A stretch of 64,000 bases of DNA, taken from positions 124,001 through 188,000 of the forward strand of contig NZ_JAJUWU010000014.1 in NCBI RefSeq assembly GCF_021390325.1. Direction: 5' to 3'. Of this stretch, positions 8,651-21,461 are shown one piece after another. The notes under the pieces are model-generated. The model was not told the DNA's origin. It saw nothing but the letters and a program-made list of their open reading frames with translations, and made no database searches. The stretch's first letter is position 1. Each line of letters starts with the position of its first letter. Source of the stretch: Jiella avicenniae (lineage in GTDB: Bacteria > Pseudomonadota > Alphaproteobacteria > Rhizobiales > Rhizobiaceae). Made by a program: the position numbers and the translations under genes.

Positions 8651-11056
8651 GTGCTCCCCGAACCCGATCTTCTCCGCCGCTATGCAGCGCTCGCCGCAAA
8701 TGGTCGGGACGAGATGATCGCGCCGGACGGCAGGATCCGCCCGCATTACGCGCCGCTGATGGCGAAGCTCGGCGCCATGCCGGAGGCGGAGCTTGCCCGG
8801 CGATTTGCCTCCTCGCGTCAATATCTCTCCGAGGCCGGCGTGTTCCACCGGGTCTATGGCGAAGGCAGCGAGCAGAGCCACGACTGGCCGCTCGGCCATC
8901 CGGCGCTCGTGATCGACCGGGCAGAATGGGCCGAACTCAGTGCCGGCCTCGTCCAGCGCGCCGGGTTTCTCGAAGCGCTGCTCGCCGATCTCTACGGCGA
9001 GCGCCGGGTCATCGCCGACGGCGTGTTGCCGGGCATTCTCCTCGGCCGCAATCCCGAGTTCCTGCGGCCCCTCGCCGATCAGGCGGGGATCGGCGCGCCG
9101 CTCCTCTCGTTCATCGCCGTCGATCTCGGCCGAGGTCCGGACGGGCGCTGGTGGGTGCTCGGGGACCGCACCCAGGCGCCGTCCGGAGCCGGCTTCGCGC
9201 TGGAAAACCGCGTCGCGACCTCCAAGGCCTTTCCGGACGTCTCCCGCGCCCTCAACGTCGAACGTCTCGCGGGCTTCTTCCGCAGGTTCCGGGAGATGCT
9301 GTTCGCCCTCGGCGGGCCCGAACGCGCCCGGATCGGCCTGCTGACGCCCGGCCCCCACAACGAGACCTATTACGAACACGCCTATCTCGCCCGCTATCTC
9401 GGACTGCTGCTTCTCGAAGGCGGCGATCTCGTCGTCCATGACGACCGGGCGGAGGTGCGGACCGTCGACGGATTCCAGCCGATCCGCGTCCTGTGGCGGC
9501 GGCTCGACGCCGATTTCTGCGATCCGCTCGAACTCTTCGGCGGCTCGCGCATCGGTACCCCCGGTCTTGCCCGGGCGGTGCGCTCGGGCGCACTCACCCT
9601 CGTCAACGCGCTCGGCTCCGGCATCCTCGAAACCCCGGCGCTGCTCGCCTTCCAGAAGCCCTTGGCTCGGGCCCTCGTCGGCGAGGACCTGACGCTGCCG
9701 ACCATCGCCACATGGTGGTGCGGGCAGGAAAAGATCCGTCGTTTCGTCGAGGAGAACGCCGCGCGGCTGCAGCTCGGCCCGGCCTTCCCCGGCGCGCCGC
9801 CCTTTCCGGTGATGGGCGAGACCGCGACCCGGCCGGATGCGGGCGGACGCAAGGTTCCCGCCTCGACGAGCGAGGGCGTCGCCCTCGTCGGTCAGGAGAT
9901 CGCCGCCCTGTCGACGACGCCGGTCTGGGGCAGGAAGGGGCTGGAGCCGCGGCCGGTAACGCTTCGCGCCTTCCTGATGCGGGACGAGGACGGCTGGCAC
10001 GTCATGCCGGGCGGTTTCGCGCGGGTGGCCGATTCCCGCGATGCCCGGGTGATTTCGATGCAGCGCGGCGGCGGCTCGATCGACGTCTGGATCGGCTCCG
10101 ACACCGCCGCCAAGCCGGTGACGCTGCTCGGCCAGAACGGCGATCGCTTCGCCCGGCGCCTGCCCGGCGCGCTCCCTGCGAGGGCGGCGGACAATCTGTT
10201 CTGGCTCGGCCGCTATGCCGAGCGCGGCGAGGTGGCGGCGCGGCTGCTGCGGCTCCATGCCGCCCGCGCCGGCGAGGGCTGGAGCGAGGGCGAACTCGAA
10301 GCGCGCATCGCCACGATCCTCGAAGACTACGGCGTCGAGATCGACGGCGGGCGTCCCGAGCGCGGCCTTCTCGCCCTCGCCAGGCAGGCGGCCGACACCG
10401 CCTCGCGCATCCGCGAGCGCTTTTCGCCCGACGCCTGGCGCACCCTGAAGGACGTCGTCGCGCTGATCCTCGAGGCCATTGCCGAGAAGGACGAGGACGT
10501 CGTCGGCCTGACCAGTTCCGTCCTCACCCATCTTTCCGGCTTCGCCGGTCTCGCCCACGAAAACATGTACCAGTTCACCGGCTGGCGATTCATGCAATGC
10601 GGCCGGGCGCTGGAACGCGGCCAGGCGACGGCGGCGACCGTCTCGGCGCTGCTCGCGGCAGAGCCGCCGGCCGGAGCGCTGGAGGCGATTTTGACCTTCA
10701 CCGATTCTTCCGTCACCTATCGCCGGCGCTATTCGGTCGATCTGTCGGAGGAGACGGTGGTCGATCTCGCCGTGCTCGATCCGCTCAATCCGCGCTCTCT
10801 GGCCTTTCAGGTCAACACTTTGGCGGAGGTCACCTCGGCGCTTCCCGGCGTCCATCTCGGCGAGACGCCGGACCTGTTGCTTCGCCGTCTCGCGCGGCTC
10901 AAGGTGCGGCTCCAGACGGCCGACGCCGGCGAGGTCGACACCGCCTTTCTCGATCGCATCGTCGGCGATCTCGCGCTGATCTCCGACCTCCTCACCCAAC
11001 GCTATCTCCTGTCCAGCCCGCGTGCGGCGGCCGAATGGAGCGGGGGGCCGGAATGA
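8651..11056 (+). CDS. Circularly permuted type 2 ATP-grasp / alpha-E domain fusion
   Basis: Fusion of two modules often encoded separately. The N-terminal half (to about residue 460) is the circularly permuted ATP-grasp region (DUF404/DUF407), predicted to form amide bonds using ATP; the C-terminal half (about 480-800) is the helical alpha-E domain (DUF403), beginning near NLFWLGRYAER. The frame can be extended to a TTG at 8537, but those 38 codons use codons rare in the window and homologous sequence seems to begin near YAALAANGRDEM, so I prefer the GTG at 8651 (801 residues); the true start is uncertain. Its stop overlaps the start of the downstream transglutaminase by 4 bp (ATGA), so the two are translationally coupled. 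The product made by this family is unknown. Confidence 0.85.
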   Translation: MLPEPDLLRRYAALAANGRDEMIAPDGRIRPHYAPLMAKLGAMPEAELARRFASSRQYLSEAGVFHRVYGEGSEQSHDWPLGHPALVIDRAEWAELSAGLVQRAGFLEALLADLYGERRVIADGVLPGILLGRNPEFLRPLADQAGIGAPLLSFIAVDLGRGPDGRWWVLGDRTQAPSGAGFALENRVATSKAFPDVSRALNVERLAGFFRRFREMLFALGGPERARIGLLTPGPHNETYYEHAYLARYLGLLLLEGGDLVVHDDRAEVRTVDGFQPIRVLWRRLDADFCDPLELFGGSRIGTPGLARAVRSGALTLVNALGSGILETPALLAFQKPLARALVGEDLTLPTIATWWCGQEKIRRFVEENAARLQLGPAFPGAPPFPVMGETATRPDAGGRKVPASTSEGVALVGQEIAALSTTPVWGRKGLEPRPVTLRAFLMRDEDGWHVMPGGFARVADSRDARVISMQRGGGSIDVWIGSDTAAKPVTLLGQNGDRFARRLPGALPARAADNLFWLGRYAERGEVAARLLRLHAARAGEGWSEGELEARIATILEDYGVEIDGGRPERGLLALARQAADTASRIRERFSPDAWRTLKDVVALILEAIAEKDEDVVGLTSSVLTHLSGFAGLAHENMYQFTGWRFMQCGRALERGQATAATVSALLAAEPPAGALEAILTFTDSSVTYRRRYSVDLSEETVVDLAVLDPLNPRSLAFQVNTLAEVTSALPGVHLGETPDLLLRRLARLKVRLQTADAGEVDTAFLDRIVGDLALISDLLTQRYLLSSPRAAAEWSGGPE

Positions 11057-11931
11057 AATACGCCATCCGGCTGAAGATCACCTACGACTATCCCTCCGCG
11101 GTCAGCGACGCCCGGCACCTTCTGCGCGTTCGCCCGCGGGAAGGTGCCGGCCAGACGCTGCGGAAGATAGCGGTCGCCATCACGCCGCGGCCGGGCGAAC
11201 ACGCGCGCGAGAGGGACTTCTTCGGCAACGCGGTCGACGCCATCGCCTTCTTCACGCCTCAGACCGAGCTGACGGTCCTCATGGAAGCGACGGTGACGGT
11301 CGAACGGGTGCCGCCGCCCCTCGCCGTCACGCCCGGTCTCGTCGATGTCGCGGAGGACGCGCTCGCGGCCCGCGACGCGGACGGCGCCTCGCCGCTCCAC
11401 CATCTCGGCCCCAGCCGGCGGATCGAAACGCTGCCGGCGCTGACAGCCTATGTGGAGCAAACCTTCCAAGCGGCGGCGCGGCCGGCCGGCGAGGCCGTGC
11501 TGGCGCTGACGAAGCGCATCCGCGAGGACTTCGCCTACCTCCCCGGCTCGACCAGTGTCGGCACGAGCGTCACCGAGGCCTTCACCGAACGCCGCGGCGT
11601 GTGCCAGGACTTCTCGCACGTGATGATCGCGGGGTTGCGGGCGAACGGCATTCCGGCCCGCTACGTCAGCGGCTTCCTGCGCACCGAACCGCCGGAGGGC
11701 CAGCCGCGGCTGGAGGGCGCCGACGCGATGCATGCCTGGGTCGAAGCCTGGCTCGGCAACGACATCGGCTGGGTCGGCTTCGATCCGACCAACGGCATCC
11801 TCGCCGGCGACGATCACATCGTCGTCGCCGTCGGCCGTGACTATTCGGATGCCCTGCCGATCGCCGGCGCCTTCGTCACCGCGGGACCGCAGGCGACGGA
11901 CCATTTCGTCGACGTCGTGCCGATCCCGTGA
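11053..11931 (+). CDS. Transglutaminase-like family protein
   Basis: 292 residues: N-terminal beta domain (about 1-120), then the transglutaminase-like core with catalytic Cys C184 in RGVCQDFSH, His H227 in DAMHAWVE and Asp D244 in GFDPTNG. No signal peptide. The ATG at 11053 overlaps the ATP-grasp/alpha-E stop codon, so both proteins are probably made together at fixed ratio. The family is predicted to act as a peptidase or amide-exchange enzyme on a product of the ATP-grasp partner. It differs from the 1146-residue paralogue at 3240 in lacking DUF2126. Confidence 0.9.
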   Translation: MKYAIRLKITYDYPSAVSDARHLLRVRPREGAGQTLRKIAVAITPRPGEHARERDFFGNAVDAIAFFTPQTELTVLMEATVTVERVPPPLAVTPGLVDVAEDALAARDADGASPLHHLGPSRRIETLPALTAYVEQTFQAAARPAGEAVLALTKRIREDFAYLPGSTSVGTSVTEAFTERRGVCQDFSHVMIAGLRANGIPARYVSGFLRTEPPEGQPRLEGADAMHAWVEAWLGNDIGWVGFDPTNGILAGDDHIVVAVGRDYSDALPIAGAFVTAGPQATDHFVDVVPIP

Positions 11932-12109
11932 ATCGAGGCGTGCCCCGATTGGGCCAAGCCCGACGCGGGACGCAAGGCGACGGCTGGCAGCGGGCCTTCG
12001 GGCAGCCATGCCGAGGTGGTGGTCCGTCGCGTTTTTTCCGACCGCTGCAACCTTATCGTAAGGGTGCGTCCGTAATCGTTCGTTACGTCACCTCCGCCCG
12101 AGACCCCCG

Positions 12110-13324
12110 ATGCACGTCGACGCCTATACTCTCATCCTCCTGACGAGCGGCGTCACCCTCATCTCCTGCGTCTGGCTGGCATGCGAATGGTGGCGCGGGC
12201 GCGAAGCATCGCTTCGCAGCTGGAGCATCGGTTTCGGCTGCATCACGGTCGGCTGCTCGATCTCCCTCCTGCGCCTGCGCGGCTTCGATTCCCTCGGGAT
12301 CTGGTTCAGCTATGTCTTTCTGATCCTCGGCCATGCGCTGTTTCTGCGAGGTTGCCTGAGCCTCACCCGTTCGAAGGCGGGCGCGAGCTGGCTGGTCGGC
12401 ATTCCCGTCTGGGCCGCCTGCTACGTCCTGCCCGATGATGGCGCCGCCCCCACTCTGGTTTTGGTGATCACGATCGTGGTGGGGCTTTACGCTGCCGTCT
12501 GCTCGACGATCCTGCTCCGCAGCGGCGCGACGAACCGCCACGCCCGGATGCTGGCAGGGGTCTTCGCCTTTCATGCCGCCGCCTATGTCGTGCGCGCCGC
12601 GCTCGTCGGCGTCGAGGGCGGCTTCGTCAGCCTGCAGAGTTTCAAGGGCTTCGCCATCGAGGCGGTGCTGTTCGAAGGGGCTCTCGTCGCCGTCGCCCTG
12701 GCCATTCTGATGGTTTCGGCCGTGCGCGAAGAGCGCGAGGCGGAACTGACCGCACGGGCGGACACGGACCCGCTGACGGGAACGCTCAACCGGCGGGCCT
12801 TCTTTGCCGGAGTGCCGATCCTCCTGTCGATCGAGCGGCGGCGGCCGTCCGGGGCGGGAACCGTTCTCATGCTCGATCTCGATGCCTTCAAGCAGCTCAA
12901 CGACGGCTTTGGCCACGGCTTCGGCGACGACGTCCTGCGGCTGATGTGCGAGGTCGTCGGCCGGCATCTGGAGCCGGGCGAACTCTTCGGCCGGCTCGGC
13001 GGCGAAGAATTCGCGATCTGTCTGCCGGCCACCCGCCTCGCGGAAGCGCGAGCTCGCGCCGACGCGATCCGATGCGATTTCGCCGCAGCGGCCACCGCAT
13101 TCGCCGACGGCCGCGGAGAACCGACGCTCAGTATCGGCGTCGCCGAAGTTTTCGGACCCGGCGATCTGAAGGACGCGCTCGACCGTGCGGATGCCGCTCT
13201 CTACGTCGCCAAGCGCGCCGGCCGCAATCGCGTCGAGATCACGTCGTCGCGGCCGGAGACCATTCCGGCCGTGTCCATTGCCCTCGCGCCGAATGCTCGC
13301 GGAGCCCTGGCCTCCGCCGCCTGA
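12110..13324 (+). CDS. Membrane-bound diguanylate cyclase (GGDEF protein)
   Basis: 404 residues. The first 205 or so contain about six hydrophobic segments with no recognisable sensor domain beyond a generic membrane module. A GGDEF domain follows (DPLTGTLNRR, LDLDAFKQLNDGFGH, active-site GGEEF at residues 297-301, then SIGVA and DAALYVAKRAGRN). All expected catalytic residues for making cyclic di-GMP are present. The inhibitory I-site RxxD that normally stands five residues before GGEEF reads EPGE here, so product feedback inhibition is probably absent. It is separated from the transglutaminase gene by about 180 bp and converges on glgB. Confidence 0.9.
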   Translation: MHVDAYTLILLTSGVTLISCVWLACEWWRGREASLRSWSIGFGCITVGCSISLLRLRGFDSLGIWFSYVFLILGHALFLRGCLSLTRSKAGASWLVGIPVWAACYVLPDDGAAPTLVLVITIVVGLYAAVCSTILLRSGATNRHARMLAGVFAFHAAAYVVRAALVGVEGGFVSLQSFKGFAIEAVLFEGALVAVALAILMVSAVREEREAELTARADTDPLTGTLNRRAFFAGVPILLSIERRRPSGAGTVLMLDLDAFKQLNDGFGHGFGDDVLRLMCEVVGRHLEPGELFGRLGGEEFAICLPATRLAEARARADAIRCDFAAAATAFADGRGEPTLSIGVAEVFGPGDLKDALDRADAALYVAKRAGRNRVEITSSRPETIPAVSIALAPNARGALASAA

Positions 13325-13382
13325 ACCGACGCCGCCACGAGCGCCCCGCGCCAATTCGCGGCGGCAGCCCGAGAACTGACCG

Positions 13383-15601
13383 TCAGCCCTCGTGGACCAT
13401 CACGACGGTGGCGAGCGGCGGCAGGGTCAGCGAGATCGAATAGGGCCGACCGTGCACCGACTCGTCCTCGGCGGTCTTGCCGCCCATGTTGCCGACGTTC
13501 GAGCCGCCATAGATCTCGGCATCGGTGTTGAGCCGCTCGGTCCAGGTTCCGCTCTTCGAGACGCCGACGCGGTAGCCGTGGCGCGGAATCGGCGTGAAGT
13601 TCGAGACGATCAGGACCTGACGGCCCCCGCGATCCTTGCGCAGGAAGGCGATGACGCTCTCCTCGACATTGGCGGTGTCGACCCATTCGAAGCCCGCCGG
13701 ATCGCAGTCGAGCTGATGCAGTGCCGGGATCTCGCGATACATCGTGTTGAGATCGCGCACGAGACGCTGGACGCCGGCATGGTTCGGCTGATCGAGGAGA
13801 TGCCAGTCGAGGGACTGGTCGTGGTTCCACTCGGCCCACTGGCCGAACTCGCCGCCCATGAACAGGAGCTTCTTGCCCGGATGGCTCCACATGAAGCCGA
13901 AATAGGCTCTCAGATTGGCGAATTTCTGCCAGTCGTCGCCGGGCATCTTGCCGAGCAGCGAGCCCTTTCCGTAGACGACCTCGTCGTGGGAGAGCGGCAG
14001 GACGAAGTTTTCCGAATAGGCGTAGACCATCCCGAAGGTCATGTGGTGATGGTGGTAGCGCCGGTTGACCGGGTCTTCCTGCATGTAATGCAGGGTGTCG
14101 TGCATCCAGCCCATGTTCCACTTGAAGTGAAAACCGAGACCGCCGGCATAGGTCGGCTTGGAGACGTCCGGAAAGGCCGTGGATTCCTCGGCGTGGGTGG
14201 TCGCCCGCGGGAAGTATTCGCCGATCCGCTCGTTGGCGTCCTTCAGGAAGGCGATCGCCTCGAGATTCTCGCGCCCGCCATAGATGTTGGGCTCCCATTC
14301 GCCGTGATTGCGCGAATAGTCGAGATAGAGCATCGAGGCGACGGCATCGACGCGCAACCCGTCGATGTGGAACTGGTCGAGCCAGTACATGCCGTTGGCG
14401 ACGAGGAAGTTCCGCACCTGCGGACGACCATAGTCGTAGATCAGCGTGTTCCAGTCCTTGTGGAAGCCGCGGCGCGGGTCGGGATGCTCGTAGATCGCCG
14501 TGCCGTCGAACCGGACGAGACCGTGGACGTCGGTCGGGAAGTGTCCCGGCACCCAGTCGAGCAGGACGCCGATCCCCTCCTGATGCAGCGCGTCGACGAG
14601 ACGGGCGAAGGCTTCCGGCGAGCCCCAGCGCGACGAGGGCGCGTAAAGGCCGATCGGCTGGTAGCCCCAGGAGCCGTAGAACGGATGCTCGGAGACGGGC
14701 AGGAACTCGACATGGGTGAAGCCCATGTCCTTGACGTAGGCGACGAGTTCGCCCGCCAGATCGTCGTAGTCAAGAACCGCATTGTCGGGGCCCCGGCGCC
14801 ACGAGCCGAGATGCACCTCGTAGATCGAGATCGGCTTCTCGCGGTTCTGCCATTCGGCCGATTGCGAGCGGAATTCGTCGTCCTTCCATTCGTGCTCGAC
14901 CAGACCGTCGACGATCGAGGCCGTGGAAGGCGCCGTTTCCTGCAGGAAGCCCACCGGATCGGCCTTCAGGGGCTGGATGTTGCCGTCGGGGCCGATGACC
15001 TCGAACTTGTAGACCTCGCCGCGGCCGAGATGCGGGACGAACAGCTCCCAGACGCCGCATTCGTGGCGCTTGCGCATGACCGAGCGGCGGCCGTCCCACG
15101 AATTGAAATGGCCGACCACCGAGACGCGGCGGGCGTTGGGTGCCCAGACGGCGAAGGCGACACCGGGCGTTCCGTCCATCGTCGCCGGATGGGCGCCGAG
15201 CTTCTCATAGAGGCGATAGTGGCTGCCCTCGGCGATGAGATAGACGTCCTGATCGCCGAGGATCGGGCCGAAACGGTAGGGATCCTCTTCGTCCCAGCCG
15301 GCTCCGCCGCCGTGGCTGTAGCGGATGCGGTAAGGCGCCGTGCCGTCGAGGCCCGGGACATAGCCGGAAAAGAAGCTTTCCGGGCCGAAGGGTTCGAGCG
15401 TCGCGAGTTCCTTGCCGGCGCCGTCGATCACCGTCGCCGAATGGGCGCCCGGGCGATAGACCCGGACGATCGCGCCGCCTTCGACGCCGAACCGTCCGAG
15501 GACGGAAAACGGGTCGCCATGGACACCGCGACCGATTTCCCAGGCTTGGTGCTCTTCGGGACGATGCTCGATGCCGGCAGGGGATGTCGCAGGAGTGGAT
15601 G

Positions 15602-15605
<4 letters not shown>
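13383..15605 (-). CDS. glgB: 1,4-alpha-glucan branching enzyme
   Basis: 740 residues, full length for GlgB. It cuts alpha-1,4 chains and rejoins them as alpha-1,6 branches, making the branched glucan on which GlgE and other enzymes work. Order: N-terminal beta domain (about 20-115), CBM48 (about 130-220), GH13 barrel with nucleophile D420 (DGLRVDAV), acid E473 (HAEEST) and D541 (LSHDEVV), then a C-terminal beta domain; the 53- and 121-residue spacings match the E. coli enzyme. The ATG overlaps the treS stop codon by 4 bp, so it is the last gene of a glgE-treS-glgB operon. Confidence 0.96.
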
Positions 15606-18934
<3,329 letters not shown>

Positions 18935-18964
18935 TGAGGCGGGCGCTTTCGGCGTTCTCGGTTC

Positions 18965-21007
18965 TTATCGGGTGAGCTTGAAGACGGCGTAGGGCCGATC
19001 CTGGGGGTTCAGCCACCAATGCTGGACCTTGCCGGTCCAGGTCAGGGTGTCGCCGCCCAGAATGTCGGTCGCACGGATCGTCCCGTCGTCGGGCAGGCCG
19101 AACTCCCAGAGCGGCACCTCGAAATGGCCGCCCTGGTCATGGTGCGGATCGAGGTTCACCATGAAGAGGAGGTAGGACGAAAGGTCTTTCGTCCGTTTGC
19201 CGAAATAGAGAACCTGGTCGTTCCAGAAATTGAAGAAGGCGAGCGACCGGAAATCCCTCATTGCCGCTTCGTCGTTGCGCAGCCGGTTGAAGAAGGCGAT
19301 GTCGTCGCGGATGTTGCCTTCGGCATGCCAGTCGAAGGCGCGGATCTCGTATTTTTCCGAGTTGAGATATTCCTCCTTGCCCGGGACGGGCAGGAACTCG
19401 CAGAGTTCGAAGCCCGAATAGACGCCGTAATTGCCGGCAAGCCCGGCGGCGAGCGCCAGCCGCGTGCGAAATCCCGGCCGGCCGGAGGTCTGCAGATAGA
19501 GCGGGTTGATGTCCGGCGTGTTGACGAAGAAGTTCGGCCGCATGTAGTCGGCGCACTCCTCCGTCGTCAGCTCCGTCAGATATTCCGCCAGCTCCCATTT
19601 GGCATTCCGCCAGGTGAAGTAGGAATAGGACTGGTTGTAGCCGACCTTGCCGAGCCGCTTCATCACCTTCGGCCGGGTGAAGGCCTCGGCGAGGAAGATC
19701 GCGCCGGGATCGACCTTGCGCACTTCCGCGATCATCCACTCCCAGAACGGAAACGGCTTGGTGTGCGGATTGTCGACCCGGAAGATCCGGACCCCCTTGT
19801 TCAGCCAGAACAGGACGATGTCGCGCAGCTCGTACCAGATCGACGGCAGCGCCCCGCGGTAGAAGTGGACGTTGACGATGTCCTCGTATTTCTTCGGCGG
19901 GTTCTCGGCGAACTTGATCGTCCCGTCCGGCCGCCAGTCGAACCATTCCGGATGCTCCTTGATCCACGGATGGTCGGGCGAACACTGGATGGCGAAGTCG
20001 ATGGCGATCTCCAGCCCGTGCTTTCCGGCTTCCTCGATCAGCCGGGCGAAGTCGTCGAACGAACCCAGTTCGGGATGGAGCGCGTCGTGACCGCCGTCCT
20101 TCGAGCCGATCGCATAGGGGCTGCCGGGATCCTCCTGAGCCGGCGTCAGGGAATTGTTCTTGCCCTTCTTGTTGGTCGAACCGATCGGATGGATCGGCGG
20201 GAAATAGAGGACGTCGAAGCCCATTTTTTGAATGTCGGGCAGGCGCGCGATGACGTCGTCGAAGGTGCCGTGCCGGTTCACGTCGCCCGACTGCGAACGC
20301 GGAAAGATCTCGTACCAGGCCGAAAACGCCGCGCGCTCGCGGTCGACCCAGACGGGCACGTTGCCGGGATAGCGCGACAGGTTCGTCCGCACGCCGCCCG
20401 CATGCAGCAGGGAGACCGCTTCGTCCGACTGCATCAGCGCATACTGACCGTCCGCGTCGCCCTTTTCGGCCAGCTTTTCGAGCCTTTCGCCCAGCTTTGC
20501 GAGGCCGCGCTGGTCCGCCTTGGAGCCGCGGCCGGAACCGGCCGCTTTCGTGACCAGTTCGCGCGCCTCGATCAGCTCCAGATCGGTGAGCTTGCCGGCA
20601 TCGCGCTTCTTCTTCGCTTCGTCGCGCCACGTCGCGTAGAGATCGCGCCAGGCGATGATCGAATAGCGATAGGGCCCCGGCCGATCGAAGGTGACCGTGG
20701 CCGCCCAGCGGTCGTTCTCGACGAATTCGAAGCTCGTCTCGGACCATTTCGACGGATCGACGTCGGCCGGGCCGTAGATCAGCGCCGCGTCGATCTCGTC
20801 GTGGCCGTCGCAGAAGATGTCGGCCTCGACCGTCAGCGGCTCGCCGACGACGCGCTTGACGGCGAAGCGCCCGCCGTCGATCTCGGGCTCGACACCCTCG
20901 ATGGCGACGCGGTTCTCGGCAAGGGCGAGAAGCAGCGCCTCGCTTTCGGGACTCTTCGCCTTGACGGCTTTCTTCGACTTTTTCGGCTGCAGATCGGCGT
21001 CGGCCAT
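18965..21007 (-). CDS. glgE: Alpha-1,4-glucan:maltose-1-phosphate maltosyltransferase
   Basis: 680 residues. GlgE adds maltosyl units from maltose-1-phosphate to alpha-glucan chains. The N-terminal 100 or so residues include a Lys-rich leader, followed by helical and GH13 catalytic regions; nucleophile D412 (FRVDNPHTKPF) and acid E441 (FLAEAFTRP) are 29 residues apart as in the Streptomyces enzyme. I chose the ATG at 21007, which has GAAGAAGG about 8 bp upstream; an earlier in-frame ATG at 21079 has no such site. First gene of the glgE-treS-glgB operon. Confidence 0.95.
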   Translation of the reverse strand: MADADLQPKKSKKAVKAKSPESEALLLALAENRVAIEGVEPEIDGGRFAVKRVVGEPLTVEADIFCDGHDEIDAALIYGPADVDPSKWSETSFEFVENDRWAATVTFDRPGPYRYSIIAWRDLYATWRDEAKKKRDAGKLTDLELIEARELVTKAAGSGRGSKADQRGLAKLGERLEKLAEKGDADGQYALMQSDEAVSLLHAGGVRTNLSRYPGNVPVWVDRERAAFSAWYEIFPRSQSGDVNRHGTFDDVIARLPDIQKMGFDVLYFPPIHPIGSTNKKGKNNSLTPAQEDPGSPYAIGSKDGGHDALHPELGSFDDFARLIEEAGKHGLEIAIDFAIQCSPDHPWIKEHPEWFDWRPDGTIKFAENPPKKYEDIVNVHFYRGALPSIWYELRDIVLFWLNKGVRIFRVDNPHTKPFPFWEWMIAEVRKVDPGAIFLAEAFTRPKVMKRLGKVGYNQSYSYFTWRNAKWELAEYLTELTTEECADYMRPNFFVNTPDINPLYLQTSGRPGFRTRLALAAGLAGNYGVYSGFELCEFLPVPGKEEYLNSEKYEIRAFDWHAEGNIRDDIAFFNRLRNDEAAMRDFRSLAFFNFWNDQVLYFGKRTKDLSSYLLFMVNLDPHHDQGGHFEVPLWEFGLPDDGTIRATDILGGDTLTWTGKVQHWWLNPQDRPYAVFKLTR

Positions 21008-21120
21008 GCACGAACCTTCTTCGAAAGGTTTCGGGGTCGGATGAAGACCGCCATATGCGTCATGGCAGTCGCTGAGCACTTGGTTAAGGGATAGGCGGGC
21101 TGGGTCGCATGTCCAGTCGC

Positions 21121-21145
21121 AACGCCCGAAGGCCCGGGAAGTTCA
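21121..21145 (-). promoter_or_regulatory. Possible EcfG-type promoter upstream of glgE
   Basis: Minus strand TGAAC, 16 bases, then CGTT, one mismatch from the general-stress consensus GGAAC-N16-CGTT; about 113 bp upstream of the glgE start. Stress control would suit a trehalose-to-glucan operon, but the motif is short. Confidence 0.25.
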
Positions 21146-21249
21146 GGGCGAGGCACGCAAAAAAGATCGGTCGTTGCATCCATCAAGACCATTGACCGAC
21201 GAGGCGACGAGACAGAAGATTACATCTTCTGATGGGTCGGAGTTAGGGG

Positions 21250-21444
21250 ATGGCCAAAGGTCGGCGGCACAGCGACAGAGGCGGTGCGGCCGACGAGCGC
21301 ACAATCGGGAAGCACCCTTCCGGTACCGGCGAAGGCCCACTTTCGCCTGCCAATCAAAGACGCATCGCGCGTGCCATCGCCGAGCAGGATCGCGAGAGCG
21401 GGCGGGTCCCTCCCGATCCTCGTCCGCCGAAGGATCGCAAATAA
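21250..21444 (+). CDS. Small charged protein of unknown function
   Basis: 64 residues, strongly basic and polar, with no membrane segment. It contains DERTIGKHPSGTGEGPLS in the first half, an Arg/Ala/Glu helix in the middle and a proline-rich tail (PPDPRPPKDRK). GGAG lies 7 bases before the ATG. The stop codon is 17 bp upstream of the SLATT-like gene in the same direction, so the two are probably one transcript. I do not recognise the family. Composition and a sensible ribosome site argue that it is real; conservation would settle it. Confidence 0.55.
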   Translation: MAKGRRHSDRGGAADERTIGKHPSGTGEGPLSPANQRRIARAIAEQDRESGRVPPDPRPPKDRK

Positions 21445-21461
21445 ATGAGATCCGTGCCTAT

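Noticed and set aside
8351-10999. 882-residue minus-strand frame
   Set aside because: Shadow of the ATP-grasp/alpha-E gene.
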